45,066 nt of DNA, taken from assembly GCA_016936595.1 (NCBI GenBank), contig JAFGXO010000125.1, positions 1-45,066 on the forward strand, given 5' to 3'. Within the stretch, counting starts at the first letter, position 1, and each line of letters opens with the position of its first letter. Below the pieces are notes generated by a model. That model was not told the DNA's origin and made no database searches. It saw only the letters and a program-made list of their open reading frames with translations. The position numbers and the translations under genes were made by a program. Of the stretch, positions 17,934 through 28,406 are shown in pieces. The DNA comes from Bacteroidales bacterium (lineage in GTDB: Bacteria > Bacteroidota > Bacteroidia > Bacteroidales > JAFGUD01).

Positions 17934-20900
17934 ATGACATACTTAAATAAAAATAAAGTTAACATGTCCGCTCCTTCAGATTTCGACAGGATAACGATTA
18001 GTTTGGCTTCTCCTGAAGAAATTCTAAGACGTTCGTATGGCGAAATTTTAAAGCCAGAGACAATTAACTACAGAACATACAAACCTGAAAGAGATGGTTT
18101 GTTTTGTGAAAGAATATTTGGTCCTACAAAAGACTACGAATGTGCTTGCGGGAAATATAAAAGAATAAGATACAAAGGAATTGTATGCGACAGATGTGGT
18201 GTTGAAGTTACCGAGAAAAAAGTTCGACGTGAACGTGAAGGTCATATTTCGTTAGTTGTTCCGGTTGTGCATATCTGGTATGCCAGAACTAATCCGAACA
18301 AAATTGCATATTTATTAGGGGTTTCCGGAAAAAAATTAGAATCAATTGTTTATTACGAAAAATATGTAGTTGTTCAGCCCGGAATAAAAGAAAAAGAAGG
18401 TATCAAACAAATGGATTTTCTTTCTGAAGAAGAATTTCTTGAAATACTTGATAGTTTACCTAAAGAGAATCATTTACTTGATAATGACGATCCAAATAAG
18501 TTTATAGCACTTATGGGAGGCGACGCTATTTTTGAATTACTAAGAAGAATAGATGTTGATGACTTGTATTATGATTTAAAAGACAAGGTTATTAATGAAA
18601 CTGCTAAACAAAGACGAAATGATGCTCTAAAAAGGTTAAGAGTAGTTTCAGCTTTCCGTCAATCAAGACATTTGAACAAACCCGAATGGATGGTTTTAAA
18701 GGTTCTTCCTGTAATACCGCCCGATATTCGTCCGTTGGTTCCGCTTGATGGTGGCCGTTTTGCTACGTCTGATCTTAACGATTTATATCGCAGGGTTATT
18801 ATTAGAAATAATCGTTTAAAACGACTTATTGAAATTAAAGCTCCTGAAGTTATTATGCGTAATGAAAAACGTATGCTTCAAGAAGCTGTTGATTCGTTAC
18901 TTGATAATTCAAAAAAATCAACTGCAGTTAAAAACGATAATCGTCCTCTAAAATCTTTGAGTGATTTTTTAAGGGGAAAACAAGGTCGTTTTAGACAAAA
19001 TTTACTTGGAAAACGTGTTGATTATTCAGCTCGTTCGGTTATTGTTGTTGGCCCTGAATTAGAAATGCACGAATGCGGATTACCAAAAAACATTGCCGCC
19101 GAATTATTCAAACCTTTTATTATTCGTAAATTAATAGAAAGAGGTATTGTTAAAACGGTTAAATCTGCTAAAAAAATAGTTGATAGAAAAGATCCCGTTA
19201 TTTGGGAAATTCTTGAAAATGTGATGAAAGGACATCCGGTTTTATTAAACCGTGCTCCTACACTTCACCGTTTAGGTATTCAAGCTTTTCAGCCAAAACT
19301 TATTGAAGGAAAAGCTATTCAACTTCACCCGTTAGTATGTACTCCATTTAACGCCGACTTTGACGGCGATCAGATGGCTGTTCACTTGCCATTGGGGAAT
19401 GCAGCCGTTTTAGAAGCTCAAATTTTGATGCTTGCATCTCATAATATTCTTAATCCTGCAAACGGAGCACCTATAACTGTTCCTTCTCAGGATATGGTTC
19501 TTGGACTATATTATATCACAAAAGAGAAAATAAGTACACCCGAAAGGAAAGTAAAAGGTGAAAATCTTATTTTTTCGAGCACCGAAGAGGCTCTAATTGC
19601 TTATAATGAGCGAGCTGTAGATCTTCATGCACGTGTTAAGGTGCGAACAACAACAACAGATGCTACCGGAATTCCAAAAACAGAAATAATTCAAACAACA
19701 CTTGGACGAATTATTTTTAATCAACATGTTCCTTCGGGCGTTGGTTATCTTAATGGGGTTTTATCTAAAAAATCATTAAGAAAAATCATAACCGATGTTA
19801 TTTCTATCAGAGGAACATCTGTAGCCGCTCGTTTTCTTGATGATATTAAAGCATTAGGTTTTGAAATGGCTTTTAAAGGAGGATTATCATTTAATCTTGA
19901 TGACGTAATTATCCCTGATGAAAAGAAAAAATTAGTAGATGAAGGAAACGCCGAGGTAGAAGATGTTATAGCAAATTATAACTTAGGACTTTTAACATTT
20001 AATGAGCGATATAATCAAATTATAGATATTTGGACACACGTAAACACCAGGTTAACAAATATTTTAATTAAAAATCTTCAAGAAGATAATCACGGATTTA
20101 ACTCAATTTATATGATGCTTGACTCCGGAGCTCGGGGTTCAAAAGAGCAAATAAAACAGTTGTCGGGAATGAGGGGATTGATGAATAAACCTCAAAAATC
20201 CGGTAGTGCACCGGCAGTAATTGAAAATCCGATTTTAGCAAACTTTAAAGAAGGTTTATCGGTACTTGAATATTTTATCTCAACTCACGGTGCTCGTAAA
20301 GGTCTTGCCGATACGGCTTTAAAAACAGCTGATGCCGGATATTTAACTCGTAGATTGGTAGATGTTTCACAAGATGTAATTGTTAACGAAGAAGATTGCG
20401 GAACATTAAGAGGTTTAGCAGCAAGAGCAATTAAAAAAGATGAAGAAATAGTAGAATCATTGTATGATAGAATTCTTGGTAGAACATCGGTACATGATAT
20501 ATATCACCCAATTACAACTGAATTAATTATAGGAGGAGGAGAAGAAATTACTGAAGAGGTAGCTGAATTAATTGAAAAATCACCTATTGAGGAAATAGAA
20601 ATAAGGTCGGTATTAACTTGCGAATCAAAACGCGGAGTTTGTGCAAAATGCTATGGCCGTAATTTATCAAACGGTCGCCGAGTAAAAGCTGGTGAAGCAG
20701 TTGGAGTTATTGCAGCTCAGTCGATTGGAGAACCCGGAACTCAGCTTACACTTCGTACATTTCACCTTGGTGGGGTTGCCGGAGGTTCTGTTACCGAATC
20801 TTCAATTACTGCAAAATATGCAGGGCGAGTTATTATTGACGATTTAAGAACAACTACTGTTATTGACGATGAAGGCGAAGAAAAAAATATTGTTGTAAGT

Positions 20901-22226
20901 AGAATGGCTGAGATGAAAATTATGGACACTAAAACAACCATTATTTTATCAACTCATCAAATTCCTTACGGCTCCACAATTTTCTTTAAATCCGGCGATG
21001 ATGTTAATGCACATGATTTAATTTGTCAATGGGATCCTTTTAATAATGTAATCATTTCTGAAAAATCAGGTACTGCAAAACATAAAAATCTATTAGAAAA
21101 TATTACTTATAAATTAGAAAGAGATGAACAAACCAATTTTATAGAAAGAGTTGTAATAGAAACCAAAGATAAGACTAAAATACCTGAGATAGAAATTGTT
21201 GATGAAAACGGTGCTCGCATGGCAATTTATAACTTGCCTGTTGGAGCTCGTGTAATAGTAAAAGATGGAGAAGCAATTGATGCAGGACAAGTAATAGTTA
21301 AAATTCCTCGTATTGTTGGTAAAACCGGTGATATTACAGGAGGTTTGCCTCGAGTAACCGAATTATTTGAAGCTCGGAATCCTTCTAATCCTGCAGTGGT
21401 TTCTGAAATTGATGGTTTGGTTAGTTTTGGTGAAAAAATAAGACGTGGAAATAAAGAAATTATTATTACTCCTAAAACCGGAAAATCAAAAAAATATCTT
21501 GTGCCTTTATCAAAACAGATATTAGTTCAGGAAGAGGATCATATAAAAGCCGGAACGCCATTATGCGACGGTCATATTACTCCTGCTGATATTTTAAGAA
21601 TTAAAGGACCTGTTGCTGTTCAAGAATATCTTGTTAATGAGATTCAAGAAGTTTACAGATTACAGGGTGTAACAATTAATGATAAGCACTTTGAAGTAAT
21701 TGTTAGACAAATGATGCGTAAGGTAGAAGTTGAAGATGCCGGTGATTCTGATTTTTTACAAGGAGAAATTGTTGAAAGAATTCATTTTTTAGAAGAAAAC
21801 GACAGGTTATTTGGCAAAAAAATAATTGTTGATCCTGGCGATTCTCAAAGATTAAAGAAAAATCAAATAGTTTCATTACGAAAATTAAGAGATGAAAACT
21901 CGTATTTAAAAAGAAGAGATTTAAAATTAATAGAAGTAAGAGATGCTATTCCGGCAACATCAGTTCAGATATTGCAAGGGATTACGAAATCTGCACTTCA
22001 AACTACTAGTTTCTTATCTGCTGCATCGTTCCAGGAAACAACAAAAGTACTTAATGACGCTGCCATTAGAGGTAAGAGTGATTTTTTGGCCGGATTGAAA
22101 GAAAATGTATTAGTAGGACATTTAATTCCTGCCGGTACGGGCTTTAGATCATTCCAAGATGTTGTTGTTGGTCCGAGAGATACAATGCTGCCTGAAGAAG
22201 AAATGGAAAATGAAATAGAAGATTAA
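17934..22226 (+). CDS. rpoC: DNA-directed RNA polymerase subunit beta'
   Basis: 1430 residues, normal for Bacteroidota. An N-terminal zinc-binding motif ([20 protein letters not shown], about 70-89) is followed by the catalytic NADFDGDQM, whose three Asp bind the active-site magnesium. The second zinc site is [13 protein letters not shown], and the trigger-loop region includes [13 protein letters not shown]. It ends in an acidic tail. A second ATG 30 bases into the frame (17964) is possible, but the longer form resembles relatives more closely. A strong terminator follows. Confidence 0.97.
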   Translation: MTYLNKNKVNMSAPSDFDRITISLASPEEILRRSYGEILKPETINYRTYKPERDGLFCERIFGPTKDYECACGKYKRIRYKGIVCDRCGVEVTEKKVRREREGHISLVVPVVHIWYARTNPNKIAYLLGVSGKKLESIVYYEKYVVVQPGIKEKEGIKQMDFLSEEEFLEILDSLPKENHLLDNDDPNKFIALMGGDAIFELLRRIDVDDLYYDLKDKVINETAKQRRNDALKRLRVVSAFRQSRHLNKPEWMVLKVLPVIPPDIRPLVPLDGGRFATSDLNDLYRRVIIRNNRLKRLIEIKAPEVIMRNEKRMLQEAVDSLLDNSKKSTAVKNDNRPLKSLSDFLRGKQGRFRQNLLGKRVDYSARSVIVVGPELEMHECGLPKNIAAELFKPFIIRKLIERGIVKTVKSAKKIVDRKDPVIWEILENVMKGHPVLLNRAPTLHRLGIQAFQPKLIEGKAIQLHPLVCTPFNADFDGDQMAVHLPLGNAAVLEAQILMLASHNILNPANGAPITVPSQDMVLGLYYITKEKISTPERKVKGENLIFSSTEEALIAYNERAVDLHARVKVRTTTTDATGIPKTEIIQTTLGRIIFNQHVPSGVGYLNGVLSKKSLRKIITDVISIRGTSVAARFLDDIKALGFEMAFKGGLSFNLDDVIIPDEKKKLVDEGNAEVEDVIANYNLGLLTFNERYNQIIDIWTHVNTRLTNILIKNLQEDNHGFNSIYMMLDSGARGSKEQIKQLSGMRGLMNKPQKSGSAPAVIENPILANFKEGLSVLEYFISTHGARKGLADTALKTADAGYLTRRLVDVSQDVIVNEEDCGTLRGLAARAIKKDEEIVESLYDRILGRTSVHDIYHPITTELIIGGGEEITEEVAELIEKSPIEEIEIRSVLTCESKRGVCAKCYGRNLSNGRRVKAGEAVGVIAAQSIGEPGTQLTLRTFHLGGVAGGSVTESSITAKYAGRVIIDDLRTTTVIDDEGEEKNIVVSRMAEMKIMDTKTTIILSTHQIPYGSTIFFKSGDDVNAHDLICQWDPFNNVIISEKSGTAKHKNLLENITYKLERDEQTNFIERVVIETKDKTKIPEIEIVDENGARMAIYNLPVGARVIVKDGEAIDAGQVIVKIPRIVGKTGDITGGLPRVTELFEARNPSNPAVVSEIDGLVSFGEKIRRGNKEIIITPKTGKSKKYLVPLSKQILVQEEDHIKAGTPLCDGHITPADILRIKGPVAVQEYLVNEIQEVYRLQGVTINDKHFEVIVRQMMRKVEVEDAGDSDFLQGEIVERIHFLEENDRLFGKKIIVDPGDSQRLKKNQIVSLRKLRDENSYLKRRDLKLIEVRDAIPATSVQILQGITKSALQTTSFLSAASFQETTKVLNDAAIRGKSDFLAGLKENVLVGHLIPAGTGFRSFQDVVVGPRDTMLPEEEMENEIED

Positions 22227-22232
22227 TAAGTT

Positions 22233-22262
22233 AAAAAAACCGCTCTAATGAGCGGTTTTTTT
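22233..22262. terminator. Terminator of the rpl-rpo operon
   Basis: ACCGCTC (22239-22245) and GAGCGGT (22250-22256) form a perfect stem over loop TAAT, flanked by an A-run and a T-run. It ends the rpoC transcript. Its symmetry means it may also end the convergent minus-strand lipoprotein transcript that stops at 22289. Confidence 0.92.
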
Positions 22263-22288
22263 ATTTATTTTTTGATTAAACGTGGGGT

Positions 22289-22951
22289 TTATTCTTCTGT
22301 AATTCCTTGAATATAAATGCTACTTGTAAAAATAGGGATAAAACATGCTGCAGAAAGGTCGTTAATGTATATATAATTTGTGTCGGCGTATATTTCCCAG
22401 TAATCCCAGTCTTCGGCTGTCCATGTTCGGAATTTATAGTAAACAGAATCATTGTAAACCTCCCAATAGTCAAAATCATTTGATGTCCAAGTTCTTGCCG
22501 CAAGATATGTTTGGTTTGAGTTTATTTCCCAAAAATCCCAGTCTTCGGAAGTCCAAGTTCTGATAGTGTAATAATCACTGTCGGTATTTAGTTCCCAGTA
22601 ATCCCAGTCATTGGAAGTCCATGTTCTAATGGTTCCTTCGTAGTTTCCGATATAAAATTCCCAATAATCCCAGTCATTGGAAGTCCAGGTTCGATATTGA
22701 CCGTATAAAGAATCAAAGAGATTTATTTCCCAAAAATCCCAATCATTAGAAGTCCATGTTCTAAGGTTGCCAATATAATTTACAGAATAAGTTGTGGTAT
22801 CAATAATAATTGTATCGTTAGTAGTTGAATCTTCAATGTAAGGAATAGGGTTCGTTCTATTTGCAGCATTGTTTGTTCTATTATTGGGGAAGTAACTGTC
22901 AGTGCAGCTCCAAAAAAGAATAATTGTAATTACGAATAATATATTTTTCAT
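22289..22951 (-). CDS. Lipoprotein with six 22-residue RTWTSNDWDYWE repeats, unknown function
   Basis: 220 residues. A signal peptide ends at a lipobox-like LFWSC (Cys16), so this should be a lipoprotein. An Asn/Thr-rich linker (17-60) leads into six tandem repeats starting at Arg64, 87, 109, 131, 153 and 175 (spacing 23, then 22). Each has a near-invariant RTWTSNDWDYWE core and a variable, Tyr/Asn/Asp-rich half. A short tail, SAACFIPIFTSS, follows. Each repeat looks like a beta hairpin, and the three Trp per core suggest a stacked or ring-like beta structure with exposed aromatic residues, perhaps for binding. I do not recognise the family. The gene begins 28 bases after the propeller-SpoIIE sensor and is probably cotranscribed with it. 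Confidence 0.85.
   Translation of the reverse strand: MKNILFVITIILFWSCTDSYFPNNRTNNAANRTNPIPYIEDSTTNDTIIIDTTTYSVNYIGNLRTWTSNDWDFWEINLFDSLYGQYRTWTSNDWDYWEFYIGNYEGTIRTWTSNDWDYWELNTDSDYYTIRTWTSEDWDFWEINSNQTYLAARTWTSNDFDYWEVYNDSVYYKFRTWTAEDWDYWEIYADTNYIYINDLSAACFIPIFTSSIYIQGITEE
22364..22762 (-). repeat. Six tandem 66-bp coding repeats
   Basis: The DNA counterpart of the protein repeats: about 36 conserved and 30 variable bases per unit. The conserved halves differ at synonymous sites, for example Arg as AGA or CGA and Thr as ACT, ACC or ACA, so the protein rather than the DNA sequence is being kept. Confidence 0.9.
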
Positions 22952-22979
22952 GATATTTTGTTTTTTAAATTAGCTATAT

Positions 22980-25900
22980 TTATAGTTTAATACCAAAAAC
23001 AATAATGTCGTCAATTTGAAAAGCTTTTTCGTTGGTATAAGGATCAGGATACGACATCCATCTTTGCATAGTGGTTGAGAGTTGTTTTTTTTGATCTATC
23101 ATAGGTAATTTGTGGTTATTTAGAAGTAATTTTTTAAAATTGTTATATCTAAATTTTTTACCTTTTGGTCCGCCAAATTGATCGGCGTATCCATCAGAAA
23201 ACATGTAAAGTATATCACCTTTTTGATATTTAATAATCTGTTTTTCAAATGATTTCATCTCATCATAAATTGCAATAGGTATTTTTTGAACTTTATATTC
23301 AGTGAGTTCATTGTTTCTAATTAGGTACATAGGGTTATTTGCCCCACTAAGTTCAATAGTATTATCGTTTTTATCAATAACACAAATTGTTATATCCATT
23401 CCATCTTTTGATTCTCCTTCAACTGTTTGTTTTAAAGAGTTAATAACATTTGTTCTTAATCGGTTTAAGATTTTGTCGGCTTCGGTAATCCCTTTTTCGT
23501 TAACAATTTTGTGTAAAAAACTAATTCCGAGCATGCTCATAAAAGCTCCTGGTACTCCGTGTCCGGTACAATCGGCGGCAACAGCAATAAGTTTTCCGTC
23601 TTTTGGCGAAGCCCAATAAAAATCGCCGCTAACAATATCTCGAGGCATAAATAAAATAAAAAATTCATTAAACATCATTTGAATTATTTTATTTTCGGGC
23701 AATGCTGCTGTTTGAATACGTTTAGCGTATATAATGCTATCTTCTATTTCTTTAGTGTGTAGAGCAATTACATCACGCTGATTAACAGCTATTTCTTTTT
23801 GTTGTTCTATTTCGTCGCGTTGAGTAATAATTTCTTCTTTTTGTTGTTGTAAAAGTTCGTTTTGCTGACGAATTTCAAATGTTTGGCGATCAACTTCTTC
23901 TTTTAATAATCTTTTTTGTTTACGTAAAATTCTTAATCGTAACCAAGCAACAAAAACAACCGATAATATTACAAATAAACTAACACTTATTTTAAAAGCC
24001 CATGTTTGCCAGTAAGCAGGTTTAATGTATAAATTAATGTTTGCTCCATCTTCATTCCAAATTAAATCATTATTAGAACCAATAACTTTAAATGTATAAT
24101 GTCCGGGAGGCAGGTTTGTGTATTTGGCGTTTCTAATATATTTGCAGTATATCCAGTCATCGTCGTATCCTTCGAGCATGTAAGCGTATTGGTTTTTTTC
24201 GGGTAAAATATAGTCGATTGCAACAAATTTAAAGGTAAGATCGTTTTGTTTGTGGTTTAGAGTTAAATATTTTTTTTCCGAAATACTTGTATCAAGGTCA
24301 TAACTGTCATTAGAAATCATAAAATCGGTAATTACTATTGATGGAAGGTTAGGATTATCTTTTATTTTATCGGGATAAAAAGCATTAAATCCGTTTATGC
24401 CTCCAACAATAAACATTTTATCTTTTGTTAACAGAAAAGAACCAACGAGAAATTCGTTGCTTTGTAAGCCATCTTGTACATCATAAGATCTGTTTTTATA
24501 TGTTTTCATGTTAAATTTGCACAAACCTTGATTTGTTGTGAGCCATAAATTTTGAGCAGTATCTTCCAAAATTCCCATAATTACGTTGTTAGCCAAATCG
24601 TGACTTTTAACTGTGAAAGTTTGAAAAGTTCCGTTTTCCATATATCTGTTTAAGCCTCCTTTAGTGCCTATCCAAATATGTCCGTCGCTGCCTTCAATAA
24701 TACTGTATATTCTATTATTTGATAAAGATGTTGAATCGTCTATTTTGTTTTTAAAGATTGTAAACGTTTCTTTGTCAGGGTTTAACATGTTTAATCCTTC
24801 ATTAGTGCCTATCCAAATCCGGTTTTTGGAATCGCAGAAAATTGTGGTGCAAAAATTATTACTTAAAGATTTTGGATTATCAAGATTATTGGTGAAATTT
24901 TTAAATTTAAAATTCACATCGTCATAAAGCATACTTATTCCACCGCCGTATGTAGCAAACCAAATATTATTATCATTGTCTTCAATTATTCTCCATATTT
25001 TGTTGCCGGCTATAGAATTTGAATCTAGGGGATTGTTAGTAAATAGTTGGCTAACGTTCATGTTTTTTTCATTAATAATACATGCACCGCTGTATGCTGT
25101 TCCTATCCAAAATCTGCCTTTTGAGTCACGCATAATTGCTCTAATATGATTTTCGGGGATACTTTTAGGGTTGTTAGGGTCATGTTTGATTGCAATAAAT
25201 TTTTGCAGTTTTTGTACCCATTTGTTTAGTCCGCCGTCAACAGTTCCAATCCAAATTGTGCCGTCGGTGTCTTCAAAAATACTACGTACTCTGCTTGAAC
25301 TTAAACTATTATCGTTGTATGGATTGTGTCTAAAAACTAAAAGTTCTTGAGCTGCTCTGTTCCATTTATCAACACCTCCAAGAGAAGTTCCAAACCAAAG
25401 CAAATGGTTTTTATCTTCGTAAATATCAAGAATACTATTTACCGAAATGCTATTGGGGTCGGTTGGGTTATACACAAACACCCTCATTTGTTCTGTTTTA
25501 GGGTCAAATCGGACAACACCACCGTTTAGAGTTCCAATCCACAAAATGTTTTCAAAATCTGATTTTAAGGCCGAAATTTTTAAATCGGGTAGCTTTAAAT
25601 AAGCATCTTTAAATATAAATTGTTTTAGAGTAGCGTCATAAAATACAATGCCATTGCTTGTGCCAATCCAAAAATTTCCATTATTATCTTTTGTTAAAGC
25701 CGAAATGTAATTTGACGGAAGAACATCTTGGCCAACAAGATAAGGTTCTCTTAAACTTTGTTCTAATAAAAAAAGGCCATTTTTTGTTCCAATCCAAACA
25801 AATCCGTTGTCGGCTGGCATAATACAAGTAATGTATTGGTTATTTAGGTTGGGGAAATTAGTCCAGGTGTTTTCTTTTTGGTTGAATTTTGAGAGTCCAT

Positions 25901-26345
25901 GTTCGGTGCCAATCCATAATATTTTACTGTTTCCAGAGATACATGTTATATGGTCGTCGATTAAAGTATTGGGGTTATTTTCTTTTGATATTTTAACAAA
26001 GCTATCAAAAAGATTATTGTATAGGCAAATTCCATGGTCGGCTGTTCCAATCCATAATTGTTGAGAGCTATCGGGGGTTGTGTAGATTGAAGAGATAACA
26101 TTGTCGGGTAATTCGCCGGGTTCGTTACCGGCGTAGTAAGTGTAAATGTCGTATCCGTCAAATTTATTTAGTCCGTCAAGTGTTGCAAACCAGGTGAAAC
26201 CGTTTTTGTCTTGAGAAATAGACCGCACAGAACTTTGAGATAAGCCTTCGGTTACAGATAAATGTTCAAATCTAATTCTAAAAAATTGAGCATTTAAAGA
26301 AGTTGTAATGATACTGAAAAGAATTATGTATGTAATTTTATTCAT
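22980..26345 (-). CDS. Membrane sensor: two-component-type propeller, Y_Y_Y domain, SpoIIE phosphatase
   Basis: 1121 residues. A signal peptide (ending near SLNAQ) leads into some 14 Reg_prop-type repeats (WIGT or WFGT motifs, about 30-660), which fold as periplasmic beta-propellers. A Y_Y_Y domain (about 690-765), one membrane segment (about 778-800) and a Gln/Glu-rich coiled coil (805-875) follow. The C-terminal SpoIIE/PP2C-type phosphatase keeps its signature: SGDFYW (about 907), DCTGHGVPGAFMS (about 922), DGMDIT, SDGYADQFGG (about 1048) and IDDIIVFG. It therefore resembles hybrid two-component sensors of Bacteroidota, but with a Ser/Thr phosphatase in place of the kinase. The likely targets are phosphorylated anti-sigma antagonists; none is encoded nearby. 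The ligand is unknown. Confidence 0.92.
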   Translation of the reverse strand: MNKITYIILFSIITTSLNAQFFRIRFEHLSVTEGLSQSSVRSISQDKNGFTWFATLDGLNKFDGYDIYTYYAGNEPGELPDNVISSIYTTPDSSQQLWIGTADHGICLYNNLFDSFVKISKENNPNTLIDDHITCISGNSKILWIGTEHGLSKFNQKENTWTNFPNLNNQYITCIMPADNGFVWIGTKNGLFLLEQSLREPYLVGQDVLPSNYISALTKDNNGNFWIGTSNGIVFYDATLKQFIFKDAYLKLPDLKISALKSDFENILWIGTLNGGVVRFDPKTEQMRVFVYNPTDPNSISVNSILDIYEDKNHLLWFGTSLGGVDKWNRAAQELLVFRHNPYNDNSLSSSRVRSIFEDTDGTIWIGTVDGGLNKWVQKLQKFIAIKHDPNNPKSIPENHIRAIMRDSKGRFWIGTAYSGACIINEKNMNVSQLFTNNPLDSNSIAGNKIWRIIEDNDNNIWFATYGGGISMLYDDVNFKFKNFTNNLDNPKSLSNNFCTTIFCDSKNRIWIGTNEGLNMLNPDKETFTIFKNKIDDSTSLSNNRIYSIIEGSDGHIWIGTKGGLNRYMENGTFQTFTVKSHDLANNVIMGILEDTAQNLWLTTNQGLCKFNMKTYKNRSYDVQDGLQSNEFLVGSFLLTKDKMFIVGGINGFNAFYPDKIKDNPNLPSIVITDFMISNDSYDLDTSISEKKYLTLNHKQNDLTFKFVAIDYILPEKNQYAYMLEGYDDDWIYCKYIRNAKYTNLPPGHYTFKVIGSNNDLIWNEDGANINLYIKPAYWQTWAFKISVSLFVILSVVFVAWLRLRILRKQKRLLKEEVDRQTFEIRQQNELLQQQKEEIITQRDEIEQQKEIAVNQRDVIALHTKEIEDSIIYAKRIQTAALPENKIIQMMFNEFFILFMPRDIVSGDFYWASPKDGKLIAVAADCTGHGVPGAFMSMLGISFLHKIVNEKGITEADKILNRLRTNVINSLKQTVEGESKDGMDITICVIDKNDNTIELSGANNPMYLIRNNELTEYKVQKIPIAIYDEMKSFEKQIIKYQKGDILYMFSDGYADQFGGPKGKKFRYNNFKKLLLNNHKLPMIDQKKQLSTTMQRWMSYPDPYTNEKAFQIDDIIVFGIKL

Positions 26346-26385
26346 TTTTGGCTAAATATATTGTAAGATAGTTCAATTTCAGTAC

Positions 26386-26416
26386 CAAAAGTAAAAAAAA
26401 ATGATTTATTCACCAA
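26386..26416 (-). promoter_or_regulatory. Promoter candidate for the SpoIIE sensor and repeat lipoprotein
   Basis: On the minus strand, TTG (26416-26414), a 20-base spacer and TACTTTTG (26393-26386). It overlaps the 3' end of the YjbQ-family gene and would start transcripts about 35 bases before the sensor ATG. Confidence 0.5.
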
Positions 26417-26825
26417 TTATTTTTACAAGTACTCTTTTTGAACGTTTTCCGTCAAATTCGCCATAAAAAATTTGTTCCCAGGGTCCAAAATCTAATTTGC
26501 CATTAGTAACAGCAACAACAACTTCTCTGCCCATTAGTGTTCTTTTTATGTGAGCATCGCCGTTATCTTCTCCAGTATTGTTATGAAAATATCTTGAATA
26601 TGGTTTTTCGGGAGCAAGTTCTTCGAGCCAATTTTCAAAATCTTGATGTAATCCGTGTTCATCGTCGTTAATAAAAATGCTGGCTGTTATGTGCATTGCA
26701 TTTACGAGTAATAATCCTTCTTTTATTTCACTATCAACTAAAACAGCATTTACATCGGGGGTAATATTTATAAGTTCTCGTCTTTTGGTTGTGTTAAACC
26801 AAAGTTCTTTTCTGTATGATTTCAT
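26406..26825 (-). CDS. yjbQ: YjbQ family protein (UPF0047)
   Basis: 139 residues, single domain. The family landmarks are present: [13 protein letters not shown] (about 45-57), the [21 protein letters not shown] stretch (about 80-100) and the C-terminal [19 protein letters not shown]. YjbQ proteins form small trimers with conserved His residues around a metal or phosphate site, and E. coli YjbQ has weak thiamine-phosphate synthase activity. The physiological role is unsettled. It lies between a small lipoprotein gene and the SpoIIE sensor, 60 bases from the latter. Confidence 0.93.
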   Translation of the reverse strand: MKSYRKELWFNTTKRRELINITPDVNAVLVDSEIKEGLLLVNAMHITASIFINDDEHGLHQDFENWLEELAPEKPYSRYFHNNTGEDNGDAHIKRTLMGREVVVAVTNGKLDFGPWEQIFYGEFDGKRSKRVLVKIIGE

Positions 26826-26859
26826 ATAATATTTTATTTGTATATCTTTAAGTGATTTT

Positions 26860-27297
26860 TTATTTCAAGTTTATATTAAAATGTTTATTTTTAATTTTCC
26901 AGCATTCGTAATCGCATTCTACATAAGATTCTTTATAAACAAAATCGCCATCAATAGCTGTAATTGTATCGTTGTTTACTATGTATTTTGTGTAAATGGT
27001 ATAATATGCATTTATGCTTACTTCAACATCAATATCATAAATATAATCTTCTAATGAATCTGTAGAAATTTCTTTGTAAATAGTTCCTTCTCCGTAATGC
27101 CCCAACATTATGTATATGGTTGGATTAGGGCATTCGGTTGTTCTTGAAAATTTGATATTGATGTCAGTATAATAGGGTTCGTTAGTTTCGCAATAAAAAT
27201 TGGTGCAATCGTCGTCGTAATCTTTTAAATTAGAAGAATTGCAAGAGAATATTGTAACAGAAATGCTTATTATTATAAAACGAATTATTTTATTCAT
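26860..27297 (-). CDS. Small cysteine-containing lipoprotein, unknown function
   Basis: 145 residues. The signal sequence ends in VTIFSC (Cys19), predicting a lipoprotein. The mature part has six further cysteines clustered near both ends (CTNFYC, TTECPNP, and CDYECW near the C-terminus), which could form disulfides outside the cytoplasm. Tyr- and Thr-rich strands between them suggest a small beta-sandwich. I do not recognise the family. It is flanked by gpsA (61 bases upstream) and the YjbQ-family gene (34 bases downstream), all on the minus strand. Confidence 0.75.
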   Translation of the reverse strand: MNKIIRFIIISISVTIFSCNSSNLKDYDDDCTNFYCETNEPYYTDINIKFSRTTECPNPTIYIMLGHYGEGTIYKEISTDSLEDYIYDIDVEVSINAYYTIYTKYIVNNDTITAIDGDFVYKESYVECDYECWKIKNKHFNINLK

Positions 27298-27358
27298 GTT
27301 GGAAATATTTAAGAGATAAAAATATTTTTTGTTTGATGTTTTGTCAAATATAAAAAAA

Positions 27359-28354
27359 TTATCTGATTTTGTGTGTTAAAAGTTTTATTTCAAAACCTGC
27401 GGGTTTATTGTTGTATAGAATATTGTAAATGGCTTCTAAAATAGGCATGTAAATATTAAATTGCAAATTTAGGTTAAAAAAACTTTCGGTAGCATAGTAT
27501 CCTTCGGCAATCATGTTCATTTCAAGTTTAGCAGCTTTAACAGAATATCCTTTGCCAATCATCATTCCAAAAGTTCTGTTTCTGCTGAACTTAGAGTAGG
27601 ACGTAGCTAATAAATCGCCAAGATATGCACTGCTTAATATGTTTCTGTGTTCGGGAATAACAGTTTTAATAAATCTTTCTGTTTCTGTTATAGCATTTGA
27701 AATTAAAACAGAAATAAAATTATCGCCAAAACCTAATCCTTGACAAACTCCGCTTGCCAGAGCGTAAATATTTTTCAGCACTGCTGCGTATTCTATGCCG
27801 TATATGTCGTCGTTTATAAAAGTTCGCAAGTTTTGACATTCAAGTTGATTGGCAATTGTTTCGGCATTGTATAAATTTTTAGATGCAATAGTAAGATATG
27901 AAAGCCGTCCTTTTGCAATTTCTTCGGCATGTGATGGTCCGGCTATAACTGCAATATTATCAATTGGAACGTTGTATTTTTGGTTAAAATGTTCGGCAAA
28001 AAGCAATTTAGATGATGGTATTATTCCTTTTATTCCGGAAACTATAATTTTTTTACTTATGTCGATGTTTAAATTTTTTGTAAAATCGTCTAAAAATGCC
28101 GAAGGAACAACAAAATATATGACTTCTGAATTTTTTGCAACTTCGTTAATATCTGAAGTGTAATTAATTTTATTGTTATCAAATTCTAATTCGCTTAAAT
28201 ACCTGGGGTTTCGGTGATTTTCTTTAATAAATTCTAAGTCGGATTGTTTTCGAATATGCCAAAAAACTTTATGGTTGTGATTTGTTAATAATTTCATTAA
28301 AGCCGTTGCCCAACTACCGTTTCCAACTACTCCAATTTTTTTATAAGGGTTCAT
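27359..28354 (-). CDS. gpsA: Glycerol-3-phosphate dehydrogenase [NAD(P)+]
   Basis: 331 residues. The N-terminal Rossmann domain carries a GNGSWATAL nucleotide loop (about 11-19). The middle has AGPSHAEEIAKG (about 140), and the catalytic region has EYAAVLKNIYALASGVCQGL with the conserved Lys (about 195), plus the later YLGDLLATSYSKFSRNRTFG. The enzyme reduces dihydroxyacetone phosphate to sn-glycerol-3-phosphate, which feeds phospholipid synthesis in the cytoplasm. It starts 52 bases after the stop of the second SpoIIE sensor gene, with no promoter-like element seen between, so they may be cotranscribed. Confidence 0.96.
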   Translation of the reverse strand: MNPYKKIGVVGNGSWATALMKLLTNHNHKVFWHIRKQSDLEFIKENHRNPRYLSELEFDNNKINYTSDINEVAKNSEVIYFVVPSAFLDDFTKNLNIDISKKIIVSGIKGIIPSSKLLFAEHFNQKYNVPIDNIAVIAGPSHAEEIAKGRLSYLTIASKNLYNAETIANQLECQNLRTFINDDIYGIEYAAVLKNIYALASGVCQGLGFGDNFISVLISNAITETERFIKTVIPEHRNILSSAYLGDLLATSYSKFSRNRTFGMMIGKGYSVKAAKLEMNMIAEGYYATESFFNLNLQFNIYMPILEAIYNILYNNKPAGFEIKLLTHKIR

Positions 28355-28406
28355 TTTGTTTTTATTTTAATTGCTTTTTTGCAGTAGGATATTTATTCTT
28401 ATTCCT

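Noticed and set aside
22364-22762. CRISPR-like array: about 36 conserved and 30 variable bases repeating six times
   Set aside because: The units lie in one uninterrupted reading frame with an exact 66-base period, and the conserved parts differ at synonymous sites. No cas gene is nearby. It is a coding repeat.
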